A stretch of DNA of 28,305 nucleotides, taken from Candidatus Freyrarchaeum guaymasense. Its GTDB lineage: Archaea > Asgardarchaeota > Jordarchaeia > Jordarchaeales > Freyrarchaeaceae. Position numbers and translations under genes: made by a program. Shown here piece after piece: positions 1 through 7,774 of the stretch (position 1 is its first letter; the number at the start of each line of letters is the position of its first letter). A model generated the notes under the pieces. The model was not told the DNA's origin, ran no database searches, and saw only the letters and a program-made list of their open reading frames with translations. The stretch lies in NCBI GenBank assembly GCA_030587405.1, contig JAUQZD010000041.1, positions 1 through 28,305 of the forward strand, given 5' to 3'.

Positions 1-336
1 CAGTTCCCTTGATATGTATTTTTGGATTGCGTCTCTTACTGTTATTCCTAGAGGAGCTAAGTATACTTCTATTCCAAGGCTTGAGAGGGCGGCGAACGCG
101 TTTGGCCCTATGTTCCCTGTTATGATGGCTTTAACCTGCATGTTTGCTATAAACTGCGCTGCCGCGGGCCCTGCTCCTCCGAACGCGTTTGCCGCAGGGT
201 TGTCTACTACTTCCACTTCTCCTATGCTGTTTCCTTCCAGTTCAACTATGGTGAAGGTGAAGGCTCTGCCGAAGCGTGGGTCGACCAGAGCGTCCAATCC
301 TCCTGGAGGTTGTGATGTAACAGCTACTTTAACCAT
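1..336 (-). CDS. NifX/NafY-type dinitrogenase iron-molybdenum cofactor-binding family protein (3' end outside window)
   Basis: Reading the minus strand from an ATG gives 112 codons open to the window edge: MVKVAVTSQPPGGLDALVDP and onward. The opening 'VAVTSQ...GLDALVDPRFGRA', the middle 'VVDNPAANAFGGAGPAAAQF' and the later 'VKAIITGNIGPNAFAALSSL' are the hallmarks of the RNase H-like fold shared by NifX, NafY and the C-terminus of NifB. In nitrogen fixers this family carries FeMo-cofactor precursors. In archaea without nitrogenase, small stand-alone members are common and their ligand is unknown. No nif gene is visible here, so a nitrogenase role is not supported. A GGTGGTGG ribosome site lies just before the start, and the gene follows its upstream neighbour after 9 bases, so the two are probably co-transcribed. 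The C-terminus is missing because the window ends. Confidence 0.88.
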   Translation of the reverse strand, partial: MVKVAVTSQPPGGLDALVDPRFGRAFTFTIVELEGNSIGEVEVVDNPAANAFGGAGPAAAQFIANMQVKAIITGNIGPNAFAALSSLGIEVYLAPLGITVRDAIQKYISREL

Positions 337-345
337 TTCCACCAC

Positions 346-753
346 CTAGTCCTGTTTCTTAAAGGGCCACCATCTGGACGGCTGCTGGTCTGACGACTCC
401 CTTATTTCCTCGGCTAGTTCTTCGAGTTTCTCTCTCAGCTTCTCTATTTTTTCTTCTATGGTTTCCTCTCTTGCTTCCTCGGTGTATGGGGTTACTGGTG
501 TAGGTGCGGGAGAACCCCAGAAGATCTGTGACGCGTGAACTATTCTTCCTTGTGGGTCTTGATAGAATGCGTTTGGCCCGAAGCCGCAGCGGCATGGACC
601 AATGTACCGGTATCCTCGTGGCGCCGGCGGGGAGGGTTGGGTGGGTGCTTGTGTGGGGGACTGTGACGTCGTCGAGGACTGTGATGCTGCCCACCAGCTC
701 CACCACCACCATCTCCTGCCTCGACCTCGGCCCCATCCTCTAAACCATGCCAT
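346..753 (-). CDS. Small Trp/Arg-rich, DUF5320-like protein with C-terminal coiled coil
   Basis: A 135-residue protein starting at an ATG preceded by a perfect GGAGGTG site 7 bases upstream. Four regions can be seen: an N-terminal RG/W-rich block (GWGRGRGRRWWWWSWW); a Ser/Thr/Pro/Gln linker (about residues 22-45); a conserved-looking core 'GYRYIGPCRCGFGPNAFY' with two cysteines, then 'GRIVHASQIF'; and an acidic, heptad-like helix (about 92-118) before a basic/aromatic tail. The Gly/Arg-rich start, the C-terminal coiled coil and the position directly upstream of a NifX-like gene resemble DUF5320 proteins, which often accompany NifX/NifB-like proteins in archaea and anaerobic bacteria. The function is unknown. 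The cysteine pair suggests a metal or cluster-related role, but that is inference. A TATA-like CGTATTTATG lies about 50 bases upstream of the start. Confidence 0.75.
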   Translation of the reverse strand: MAWFRGWGRGRGRRWWWWSWWAASQSSTTSQSPTQAPTQPSPPAPRGYRYIGPCRCGFGPNAFYQDPQGRIVHASQIFWGSPAPTPVTPYTEEAREETIEEKIEKLREKLEELAEEIRESSDQQPSRWWPFKKQD

Positions 754-937
754 TTTAATTCACCTCCATGTTAGCGTCAACATATTTTTGTTCATATGCA
801 CATAAATACGCCGAGGGTAATAAATTTTTCGGATAGGTCGGACAACATGGAAAGGAGGCTGGGAGGCCTTCACGTCGACGACGTGGTGCAGCTGCGAGCG
901 GAGCGAAACGTTAAACCACTCAAAAGAGAAATAAAGG

Positions 938-2629
938 TTGAAGGGTGAAAGTAAGGGGGTGGTTGCCTTGTCTTCGGGAGAGGAGATCTATAGGATGGTT
1001 GAGGAGATTTGCTCCTTTGGTTGGCGTTGGGCTGGAACCCCTGAAGCGGAAAGGGCGGAAAGGTACATTTACGGTAAGCTTAAGGATGCAGGGCTAGACG
1101 AGGTTGAACTTGAAGAGTTCACCTTCACCCGCTGGTGGCCTGAAAAGTACGGTTTAACCCTTTTACGTGAGGGGGCGGCTACGTGGCTTCCGTCAGAGGT
1201 GGAGTTAAACGTTTTCCCCGTGTGGTTTAGCGGGGCTACCCCTCCTGAGGGGGTGACAGCGGAGCTTGTTTACGCGGGCTTCGGAACCCAAGCGGACTTC
1301 GATGAGGTCGACGTTGACGGTAAAATAGCCCTGATAGACGGGAGGATGATCCTCAACTTTTACCCTACATGGGAGATTTTTGGCTCCGACAGGCTTGCAG
1401 CCGAAAGAGGGGCTGTCGGGCTGGTGGCAATCAACGGTTCCCCTTTGGACTCGGCTGCATACCTCTTCTACATTCAAGGAGTGGAAGGGTGGAGGGAAAG
1501 GATACCCATGCTTTCAATAAGCAACGACGACGGGGAGCTCCTAAGAAGTCTCTGCAAGAGAGGGAAGGTTACCGTCAGGCTCGTGGAGGATGCTAGGGAG
1601 GGCGAAGCGACAAGCCGCACGGTTATAGGAGTGCTTCACGGTGAAAGCGAAGAGACCATTCTAGTTGGAACGCACACCGACAGCACGTTTACGGGTGCCA
1701 TAGACAATGCGGGGGCAAACGCGGGCCTGATAGCGCTTGCAAGACATTACGCCAGGGTTCCTAAGAGGGACAGAGGGAAAACGATGGTTTTCGCCGGATG
1801 GACGGGGCATGAGGCGGCTTTCCTCGGCGTCAACAAGTTCGTTGAGATGCACGAGGACTTGTTGTCGAATGTTGTAACGTTCATAATGCTCGACGGGTTT
1901 GCCTCTAAGGGGTACTATAACCAGGCCGAGTGGGGGGTTGTCGAGACGGGGGAGGACGAGAAGAGAGGGCTCTTCGTGTCAGAGAACCCCGTCCTCCTGC
2001 CAGTGGTGGTTGAGGCAGCGTTAAAGTACGGGTTAACGCCTTCAGCGTACGTTCCAGCTAGGAGGCTTCCGGTGAGCGACCTAGGACCCTTCATAGAGAG
2101 GAACATACCTTCAATAATGGTCATCGGGAAGCCTGTATGGTACCATACGAAGTACGACACGGTTGACAGGTGCACCCCTGAGCAGCTTGAGAGAGCCTTG
2201 AAGGCGCACATCCACATAATCGACGCCATACACAGGATTCCAGGAGAGGAAATTAAAAATGCTGATGGGAAGCTTGAGAGAGGCGACGAGATAAAGGTTA
2301 GGAGGGAAGGCGAGGTTAAGGGTGGGGGAGGCAGCTTGTTCTTCACCGTTACTCCAAGCCTCCCAGTTGAAGGTGTGCCAGCAATATTTCACCTCACGAT
2401 CTTCACTACGGGAGGCGAGGTGATACTGGATCTAGCTTGGGACTTCGGAGACGGAGCGGAGGCTAGGCTTCCAATAGGAGTTCACAGCTACGAGAAACCA
2501 GGGGTGTACGAGGTGAAGGCCACCGCCAAGGACACGGGTGGAAATGTCTACGTGGCTAAGAGGAAGATAACCGTTTTGCCGAGGAAAAAGGGTGGTGCTG
2601 GGCTACCTTCCAGGGGGGAGACTGGTTAG
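938..2629 (+). CDS. M28-family metallopeptidase with PA insert and C-terminal PKD domain
   Basis: A zinc aminopeptidase of the M28 (peptidase Q/aminopeptidase Y-like) type. Metal ligands are visible as H246 and D248 (GTHTDS), D256 (AIDNAGANAG), H291-E292 (TGHEAAFLG), D319 (LDGFAS) and H403 (WYHTKYDTVD). Residues about 100-190 form a protease-associated (PA) insert, and the C-terminal 80 residues form a PKD-type beta-sandwich (LAWDFGDG, then HSYEKPGVYEVKATA). The family removes N-terminal residues from peptides. No signal peptide or membrane anchor is visible at either end, which is odd for a PKD-bearing peptidase. The start is uncertain. The farthest upstream start is TTG, with GTG 959 and TTG 968 downstream. 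TTG 968 has the best ribosome site (GGGGGTGG, 5-base spacing) and would still leave the peptidase fold complete. The 3' end overlaps the convergent neighbour by 27 bases. Confidence 0.93.
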   Translation: MKGESKGVVALSSGEEIYRMVEEICSFGWRWAGTPEAERAERYIYGKLKDAGLDEVELEEFTFTRWWPEKYGLTLLREGAATWLPSEVELNVFPVWFSGATPPEGVTAELVYAGFGTQADFDEVDVDGKIALIDGRMILNFYPTWEIFGSDRLAAERGAVGLVAINGSPLDSAAYLFYIQGVEGWRERIPMLSISNDDGELLRSLCKRGKVTVRLVEDAREGEATSRTVIGVLHGESEETILVGTHTDSTFTGAIDNAGANAGLIALARHYARVPKRDRGKTMVFAGWTGHEAAFLGVNKFVEMHEDLLSNVVTFIMLDGFASKGYYNQAEWGVVETGEDEKRGLFVSENPVLLPVVVEAALKYGLTPSAYVPARRLPVSDLGPFIERNIPSIMVIGKPVWYHTKYDTVDRCTPEQLERALKAHIHIIDAIHRIPGEEIKNADGKLERGDEIKVRREGEVKGGGGSLFFTVTPSLPVEGVPAIFHLTIFTTGGEVILDLAWDFGDGAEARLPIGVHSYEKPGVYEVKATAKDTGGNVYVAKRKITVLPRKKGGAGLPSRGETG

Positions 2630-3853
2630 GGTCATGGGCTTAAGCTCCTTGAACCAGAACCTCCGTAGTGAGAGGAGAAAGCGTGGAATCTTAAGAAGCG
2701 TTCCACCCAGTATCTTTCTTCCTCTTTCCACGTGTCTTACCTTTGGAGTGTAGCCTGCAGCCTCCTCAAGGAGTTCGAACGTGAGGTGGAGCGGCGGCGA
2801 GAGCCAATGGACGGCTTTAGCTGTAGCGAAGGTTAGGAGGCAGCCGCCACAGTAGACTGATAGGGTGTCCGCCCCCGTCGCCGAGGCTTCCCTTAACCTT
2901 TTGAAGGCGGCTGAGAGAACGTTGAACGGGTTCTGCGACTTCAGCGTGTTGGCTATCCCACAGCATAAGCCCTTCTCCCTGCTATGCTCCATTTCAACTA
3001 CGTCTAGCCCTATGGATTCGAGGACGAACCTAACGTTTTCCATGGTCTCCTTTCCGAGGAGTCGACCATGGCACGAGTCGAACACTGTTGTTGATCCCTT
3101 CAGCTTCCTCTTAACCTTCACCTTACCCTTGTCGATCTTTTCAGCCAGCCAGTCTCCTAGGTACTGGGTTTCAAAGTCTGGGTCTATTCCAAGTCGAGGG
3201 TAGATGTTCGAGATCACATTGTGGCATGCGACGCAAACCGTCACCACCTTCTTCACGTTAAGCTTTTGAAAGTAGCCTGTCAGGTCCTCAGCCGACCTCT
3301 CAAACGCCTCGAAGAGGCCCATGCGGTAGTACATTTCCCCGCAGCAGAGGCCAAAGCTGCCGATGACCTTTAACCCTTTAATGAGGTTCAGGGGGACTGC
3401 GTAGGGTGCAACGAGGTAATTGCACCCTGTGTATACGACCTCCTTCTCCCCCTTCGCCTTCATTTTAAGCGTGTTTGAAGCCCACGAGTCGAGCAGGGAG
3501 ACCTCGTCTTTTGGAAGCCGCGATATGGCAACCGTCCTGAAGTTTGGAACATGGTGTGGAAGGAAGAACCTTGCAGGCGACGATATGCCCTTCTGAACGT
3601 ACTGCTCGTACATTCTTAGGAGGATGAGCTCGTAAGGGTTTGCGCCGCTGGTGCATAGGACGTCGCATGAGGAACAGTTCTCACATTTCTTGAAGACGAG
3701 ACTTTCGTTAATCCTCCCCTCCACGAGCTTTACTATCTCCTCCCTAGCCTGATCTAAGGGAAGGTTTAAGGCTGGACACTGGTTGAAGCAGACGCCGCAG
3801 AGATTACATTTCTCCCTGATGAAAAAGCTGTATCGGTTGATGGGTAAGGCCAT
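2603..3853 (-). CDS. HdrB/GlpC-like (Fe-S) oxidoreductase subunit with two CCG domains
   Basis: This 416-residue protein has an N-terminal ferredoxin-like module with two [4Fe-4S] motifs (CNLCGVCFNQCP near residue 15 and CENCSSCDVLC near 57). Two complete cysteine-rich CCG motifs follow: C...FGLCCGEMYYRMG...CVACHN, and CHGRLL...GLCCGIANT...YCGGC. CCG pairs bind the unusual clusters at the disulfide-reducing site of heterodisulfide reductase HdrB/HdrD, and also occur in GlpC, LutA/LldE and glycolate oxidase subunits. The fusion of ferredoxin and CCG modules is the HdrD/GlpC layout. No partner flavoprotein, HdrA/HdrE or oxidase gene is next to it, so the electron donor and acceptor cannot be assigned. 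About 50 basic residues follow the second CCG domain. The ATG start has a GGAGG site 7 bases upstream and a T-rich TATA box further up. Confidence 0.9.
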   Translation of the reverse strand: MALPINRYSFFIREKCNLCGVCFNQCPALNLPLDQAREEIVKLVEGRINESLVFKKCENCSSCDVLCTSGANPYELILLRMYEQYVQKGISSPARFFLPHHVPNFRTVAISRLPKDEVSLLDSWASNTLKMKAKGEKEVVYTGCNYLVAPYAVPLNLIKGLKVIGSFGLCCGEMYYRMGLFEAFERSAEDLTGYFQKLNVKKVVTVCVACHNVISNIYPRLGIDPDFETQYLGDWLAEKIDKGKVKVKRKLKGSTTVFDSCHGRLLGKETMENVRFVLESIGLDVVEMEHSREKGLCCGIANTLKSQNPFNVLSAAFKRLREASATGADTLSVYCGGCLLTFATAKAVHWLSPPLHLTFELLEEAAGYTPKVRHVERGRKILGGTLLKIPRFLLSLRRFWFKELKPMTLTSLPPGR

Positions 3854-3907
3854 GAGAGAGCCTCCAACCGAGAGAAGAGTTAACTGCCTTAAACTATTAG
3901 GAAGGTT

Positions 3908-3920
3908 GAAAAATAAAAAG
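3908..3920 (-). promoter_or_regulatory. TATA box of the CCG-domain protein
   Basis: On the minus strand the sequence CTTTTTATTTTTC lies about 60 bases upstream of the ATG of the iron-sulfur protein. A start site about 25 bases further on would give a leader of about 30 bases containing the GGAGG site. This suggests the gene has its own promoter and is not only read through from the small gene upstream. Confidence 0.5.
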
Positions 3921-3937
3921 CTACTCCATCTGAAAGG

Positions 3938-4219
3938 TTAGCCGTCGGCGATGGAGCGGCAGTAGCCTATTATTTCGAAGTCTTCCTCGTCGAACTCGTC
4001 TTCAGTCCAGCCTTCTACTTCCCTGATGAGAGATCCGACTTCCTCGTCTCCCCCTATTATCTCTCCGTCCATCACTGTTAGCTTCTTCGACCTAGCCAGC
4101 TCCTCCACGGCTAGCATGAGAAACTTTACGGCTTGAGATTCGCTAATGTGGAACTTTCTTGCAATACCGGGGATTATATCCTGTTTCCTGCTTACGAGGA
4201 GGCTTACACGAATCCTCAT
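3938..4219 (-). CDS. Hypothetical protein, 93 aa, acidic C-terminus
   Basis: I do not recognise this protein. It starts MRIRVSLLVSRKQDIIPGIA and has a predicted helix-turn-helix-like stretch (IARKFHISESQAVKFLMLAV, about residues 18-38), followed by a short beta/loop part and a very acidic tail (EGWTEDEFDEEDFEIIGY). The helical part could be a small DNA- or protein-binding module, but no family motif is decisive. It lies upstream of, and on the same strand as, the CCG iron-sulfur protein, with 84 bases between them that hold a separate TATA box. The ATG start has no strong ribosome site directly before it. Confidence 0.6.
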   Translation of the reverse strand: MRIRVSLLVSRKQDIIPGIARKFHISESQAVKFLMLAVEELARSKKLTVMDGEIIGGDEEVGSLIREVEGWTEDEFDEEDFEIIGYCRSIADG

Positions 4220-4356
4220 GCAACCACCAGGATCGAGGAGGCGAACCGTTCTTTTAAGGTTTAAGGTGGCAAAAGGATGGTTAGGGATGGTGCAGGTGGA
4301 GAATTAAGGGACTATTGGAGGGTGGCGAGGGACATGTCCACGGTTTCAGCTGGAAA

Positions 4357-4366
4357 AGTTTTTATT
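4357..4366 (+). promoter_or_regulatory. TATA box of the CBS-domain gene
   Basis: AGTTTTTATT lies about 50 bases upstream of the TTG start. Initiation about 25 bases downstream would leave a short leader that contains the GGGGGTGG ribosome site. Confidence 0.5.
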
Positions 4367-4412
4367 CACCGACATGCCTTATGCTTTATCTTAAACTTTT
4401 GGGGGTGGATGG

Positions 4413-4814
4413 TTGGTTTCCGTTGGGGATGTTGCGAGGCGTAGGCTGGTTACGTGTAGGGTGAACGACGACGTTCCCACCATTGCCAGTATTATGGTTG
4501 ACGCGGAGGTTGGCTCTGTTTTCGTAGAGGACCAGGCTGGAAGGATAGTTGGGTTGGTTACAGACGGGAGCATTTTTAGGCTCGTAGCCCAGCGAAAGCC
4601 CTTGGAGGATATCAAGGCGGAAGACATAATGGTTAGAGAGATACGCACCGTGGATGGGAAGGCGCCCCTCTCGGAGGCATGGAGGATCTTTCAGGAGACG
4701 GGGATTAAAAGGCTGGCTGTAACCGAGGAGGGAAGAATAGTCGGGGTGCTGAGCAGGAAGGTTGTTCAGAGAATTATGAAGTACGAGAAGGCTGTTTCGC
4801 TAGCGCGCAGCTAG
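4413..4814 (+). CDS. Stand-alone CBS-domain pair protein
   Basis: The whole 133-residue protein is a tandem pair of CBS domains (about residues 8-60 and 70-126), with typical repeats 'VPTIASIMVDAEVGSVFVED..GRIVGLVTDGSI' and 'LSEAWRIFQETGIKRLAVTEEGRIVGVLSRK'. CBS pairs form a Bateman module that binds adenosine nucleotides such as AMP, ATP or SAM and regulates other proteins. Many archaea encode single-module versions of unknown partner. The start is the TTG preceded 5 bases upstream by GGGGGTGG. The ATG 4 bases earlier is in another frame. No effector domain is fused, and the neighbours do not indicate a target. Confidence 0.92.
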   Translation: MVSVGDVARRRLVTCRVNDDVPTIASIMVDAEVGSVFVEDQAGRIVGLVTDGSIFRLVAQRKPLEDIKAEDIMVREIRTVDGKAPLSEAWRIFQETGIKRLAVTEEGRIVGVLSRKVVQRIMKYEKAVSLARS

Positions 4815-4914
4815 CAGGTAATCACCACCTTTCCCCCCTTCTTCAGGAGAGGATTCTTTAGCTTCAAGGACGGGAGAATTCAGGCTAAAAAAGGAATGAG
4901 ACAAGAAGGGGGGT

Positions 4915-5151
4915 TTAAGCCATGTTGACTGACGTTTTCAGGTCTCTTATAAATAGCTCAAGCTCCCTTGCACTTCTAAACACGTATATTGCGTTCCTAT
5001 CCTTCACTTCAACAACGGCCATTTTAGGTTTGAGCGTTACATAAATACCCCCCAACTTGTCCCAGTGCCCTATATACTGTAACTCGTCGCTTCGCCTATT
5101 CCTCCTGAAACCGTGACGGAGCAGCACCTTCCTGAACATCAACTCAACCAC
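4915..5151 (-). CDS. Hypothetical protein, 78 aa, basic alpha/beta
   Basis: I do not recognise this small basic protein. It has an Arg/Lys-rich N-terminal third (FRKVLLRHGFRRNRRSD), then beta-strand-like segments (GGIYVTLKPKMAVVEVKD, NAIYVFRS) and an amphipathic C-terminal helix (ARELELFIRDLKTSV). The plausible start is GTG. A GGAGGG site sits almost on top of it, so TTG 5142 or ATG 5139 may be used instead. The upstream gap holds a TATA-like TTTAAAAA and a set of GTTAAAC repeats, so this gene may be individually regulated. Codon choice (AGG/AGA arginines) matches neighbouring genes, which supports it being real. Confidence 0.55.
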   Translation of the reverse strand: MVELMFRKVLLRHGFRRNRRSDELQYIGHWDKLGGIYVTLKPKMAVVEVKDRNAIYVFRSARELELFIRDLKTSVNMA

Positions 5152-5257
5152 GCCCTCCAGCTCAAGGAGAATTATTTCTTAGAAGGAGGTTATTTAGGGT
5201 ATCTGTCCAAAAAATCCTAACGCTATTTCTACCTATTTTTGCAGTTTTTAAAGTAGA

Positions 5258-5296
5258 GTTAAACAAGTTAAACGGAAAGTTAAAGCAGAATTAAAC
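5258..5296. repeat. Four spaced copies of (G/A)TTAAA(C/G)
   Basis: GTTAAAC, GTTAAAC, GTTAAAG and ATTAAAC begin at 5258, 5267, 5279 and 5290, followed by an inverted GTTTAC. Steps of 9-12 bases place them near one helical turn apart. They lie immediately upstream (on the minus strand) of the TATA-like TTTAAAAA of the 78-residue orphan, where an activator site could sit. AT-rich chance repetition is possible. Confidence 0.4.
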
Positions 5297-5417
5297 ATGT
5301 TTACCGTTCTTTTGGAGTGTAATCTGGGAAACTCCGGAGGATAGTTTAAAATATCACCAAGGTAGGCCTCTAAATTAAAGAGGAGGCTAATAAGACCTCT
5401 AGAAGCAGACGGGAACT

Positions 5418-6233
5418 CTACTTGTTAGAGATAAACCTTGAAAAGGTCTTTGAGGCTTCCTCAAGGGTTAAAGGCTTCTCCTCTATTCCGAGGAGTTCAG
5501 CCAGTTTAACGTATGGGGGAGGGTTCAGGCGAGCCTCCCTCAGCAGCTCGGTGTCGGTTAACGCCCTCCTCACATCTCCATAATAGATTATTTTTCCTTC
5601 CTTGAGGATGGCGACCTTGTCTGCTAGGAGGGGGACGACCTCGACGTCAAACGTTGAAAAGATAAGGGTTAACTTGTACCGCTGCTTAAGCTCGATTATA
5701 GTCTGTACTATCCTGTTCTTGGCTTCGGCGTCGAGTCCGACGGTGGGCTCGTCGAGCACGAGGATCCTAGGCTTCATGACAAGCACCCCTGCTATGGCTA
5801 CAAGCTTCTTCTGTCCACCACTCAGAAAGTGGGGGATTTTATCCTTCAGATCCAGTATGTTAAGCTCCCTCATGACCTCCTCTACGTCCCTGAGCGCCTC
5901 CTCCCTAGGTTTAAAGTTTAGCGGGCCAAAGGCTACATCGTCGAGGACTGTCGGCATGAAGAGCTGATCGTCCGAGTCTTGGAAAACCACTCCGACCGTT
6001 CTCCTAACCCAGTCAAGGTTCCTCTTGGAGACGGGCTCACCGAATACTTTAACGCTTCCCTCACGGGGGAGCAGTGACCCGTTAAGGTGGAGGAGGAGGG
6101 TGGTTTTACCGGAGCCGTTAGGCCCTAGAACAGCCACCGACTCTCCTTCCTCGACTTCCAAGCATGCCCCGCAGAGGGCCCTCGTCCCATCAGGATAAAC
6201 ATGCTCCACGCAGTCTATTTCGACCGCTTTCAT
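5418..6233 (-). CDS. cbiO: Cobalt/nickel ECF-type transporter ATPase CbiO
   Basis: ATP-binding subunit of an energy-coupling-factor cobalt or nickel importer. It is a complete ABC ATPase of 271 residues: Walker A GPNGSGKTT (about 37-45), Q-loop VVFQDSDDQLF (about 82-92), signature LSGGQKK (about 138-144), Walker B ILVLDEPTVGLD (about 158-169). The Q-loop 'FQ(D/N)PDDQ' form is typical of CbiO/NikO/EcfA. The start overlaps the stop of cbiQ by 4 bases (ATGA), so translation is coupled. It is the last gene of the order M-Q-O. Co versus Ni cannot be told from this subunit. Nickel would fit the hydrogenase-maturation gene hypD elsewhere in the window, but that is inference. Confidence 0.95.
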   Translation of the reverse strand: MKAVEIDCVEHVYPDGTRALCGACLEVEEGESVAVLGPNGSGKTTLLLHLNGSLLPREGSVKVFGEPVSKRNLDWVRRTVGVVFQDSDDQLFMPTVLDDVAFGPLNFKPREEALRDVEEVMRELNILDLKDKIPHFLSGGQKKLVAIAGVLVMKPRILVLDEPTVGLDAEAKNRIVQTIIELKQRYKLTLIFSTFDVEVVPLLADKVAILKEGKIIYYGDVRRALTDTELLREARLNPPPYVKLAELLGIEEKPLTLEEASKTFSRFISNK

Positions 6234-6964
6234 AGGATCACCTCTAAGAGCGAGAAGGCGGCTAGGATGGCTAAATTGGATGCGATGAAGGCTGTGTCGC
6301 GCATCCTGAAGCGCTCAGAAGATGCCAGCGGGATCCTCGACTTGTACCCTCTGGACGACATCGCAACGTAAACCCTCTCAGCTCGCTCGTACCCCCTCAC
6401 GAAGAGGGCGGCCATCATGTTTGAGGTCAATAGTAGTTTCCTCTTTAAGGGCGGACTCCCCCTAGAGTCCATGGCCCTGAACATTCTTTGAACCTCATCG
6501 AAAAACAGGAAGAAATACCTTGAGGTTAGTATGAGCGTGTCGGCTAACCATGGAGGGAGCACCCTTGAAATAACTCTAGCTAGGTTCGTTATGGGGGTTG
6601 TCAGGATCAGGAGGAACATGAACCAAGCTGAAGTAACAGCCTTAACGAAGATCAGTATCGCCCCGGTTAAAGGGTATCCTATAAGCGGGAGGAAGACGCA
6701 TAGGACGGCTGCGAAGAGAGCTGGTGTGAGAGACCAGCGTAGCACCGTTACGACCGGTAGGCGTGAGGCTGCAACCAAGGAGAGAGCTATTAGAGGCATG
6801 AAAAGTATAAGGCGAGGGTCTTTGAGGTAAACCGTAAGGAAAACCATGGACATAGAGAAGGAGAGCTTGGAGAGAGTGTGGAGGTCATGGTAAAAGGACC
6901 GGCGAGTGGAGAAGTACTCGACCATGGGGGTGCTGGGCAGGTACTTCTCAACAAAAGATGGCAA
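6230..6964 (-). CDS. cbiQ: Cobalt/nickel ECF transporter transmembrane subunit CbiQ
   Basis: Membrane coupling (T) component, 244 residues, with hydrophobic spans between about residues 35 and 130 and again near the C-terminus. The two cytoplasmic coupling motifs that contact the ATPase are visible as FRAMDSRG and 'RGYERAERVYVAMSSRGY', the expected Ala-Arg-Gly boxes of EcfT/CbiQ. It sits 2 bases downstream of cbiM and overlaps cbiO by 4 bases, so the three are one operon. Length is close to the family's usual 225-260 residues. No frame disruption or missing segment is seen. Confidence 0.94.
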   Translation of the reverse strand: MPSFVEKYLPSTPMVEYFSTRRSFYHDLHTLSKLSFSMSMVFLTVYLKDPRLILFMPLIALSLVAASRLPVVTVLRWSLTPALFAAVLCVFLPLIGYPLTGAILIFVKAVTSAWFMFLLILTTPITNLARVISRVLPPWLADTLILTSRYFFLFFDEVQRMFRAMDSRGSPPLKRKLLLTSNMMAALFVRGYERAERVYVAMSSRGYKSRIPLASSERFRMRDTAFIASNLAILAAFSLLEVIL

Positions 6965-6966
6965 GG

Positions 6967-7746
6967 TTAAACCCTCCTCATCGTGGGTTCGGCGACCACT
7001 ATGTCCGGCCTCGACCTAGCAGCGCTCTGAACAATCACGCTCGTAATGAACGCCTCGATGAACGCTACGGAAACGTTAGCTGGAGCGGTCGCTGCCAAGA
7101 ACACTGTGAAGAACCTTAAGGGAGAGGATAGCTCAGCAGCCTTTAACAAGGCGTAGAACAGGTTAACTTGGAAGACCAACTGTGGCGACGCGAAAACCCA
7201 GAGCCAGGGGACTAGCGGGTTCTCGTAGAAGTACTCGTTGAGGTAGAACCATGGTGAACCCGTTATTGAAACAGCTAGAACAGCGCTTGTTAAGACGGTA
7301 CTTAAGATTAGGGATACCACGGTGGCTGTGAAGGCGGAAGCGTAAACTTCAAAGCGACGCCGGAGAAGCCTGTAGAAAACGTACGCGGCGACCGACTCGA
7401 AGTAGAGGACGGAGATGTTCGCCCCTAAGACCGTTACTCCGCCGTGCCCTATAAGGGACAGCGCCACGCTGACGATGAAAACCACGACTGCGGAGCCGAC
7501 GGGGCCAGCAACTATTCCAGCCAGAGACGTCAAGTTAACGTGCGTTCCCCCGAAGGGGGAGGGAACCGGTATCATCATTACAACGAACAATATAACCGTG
7601 AGAAAGGCAACCAGGATCCTCTGCCTAAACTCGGCTTCCCGCCTAGCGGCAAGCATTGCAACTCCTATTAAGACACCAGCCACTATAAACCACACAGCAC
7701 ACCACTCTAACGGCATAACACCGTCCGGCAAGTGTATGTGAGCCAA
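6967..7746 (-). CDS. cbiM: Cobalt/nickel ECF transporter substrate-binding subunit CbiM/NikM
   Basis: Substrate-specific membrane subunit, about 259 residues, with several hydrophobic segments. The N-terminus is functionally crucial in this family, since metal is bound by the amino-terminal group and His2 of MHIPDG-type starts. I chose the TTG at 7746 because GGGAGG lies 5 bases before it. It yields MAHIHLPDG, and removal of Met would expose Ala-His, placing His at position 2. A start at 7761 would put the ribosome site inside the gene and lies upstream of the transcription start predicted from the TATA box. A conserved inner segment (GGTHVNLTSLAGIVAGPVGS, then IGHGGVTVLGANISVL) carries further His residues. 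There is no CbiN gene or NikN-like fusion, so the third small subunit is missing or encoded elsewhere. Confidence 0.93.
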   Translation of the reverse strand: MAHIHLPDGVMPLEWCAVWFIVAGVLIGVAMLAARREAEFRQRILVAFLTVILFVVMMIPVPSPFGGTHVNLTSLAGIVAGPVGSAVVVFIVSVALSLIGHGGVTVLGANISVLYFESVAAYVFYRLLRRRFEVYASAFTATVVSLILSTVLTSAVLAVSITGSPWFYLNEYFYENPLVPWLWVFASPQLVFQVNLFYALLKAAELSSPLRFFTVFLAATAPANVSVAFIEAFITSVIVQSAARSRPDIVVAEPTMRRV

Positions 7747-7774
7747 AGCAACCTCCCTCAAACGTTCTTAATAA

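Noticed and set aside
4276..4446. 56-codon frame on the plus strand before the CBS gene
   Set aside because: It runs through the CBS gene's TATA box, ribosome site and start codon, and the composition (FWGWMVGFRWGCC) looks noncoding.
5418..7746. General nutrient (vitamin) ECF transporter instead of a Co/Ni transporter
   Set aside because: The HIHLPDG start and GGTHVNLT segment of the M subunit are specific for CbiM/NikM.
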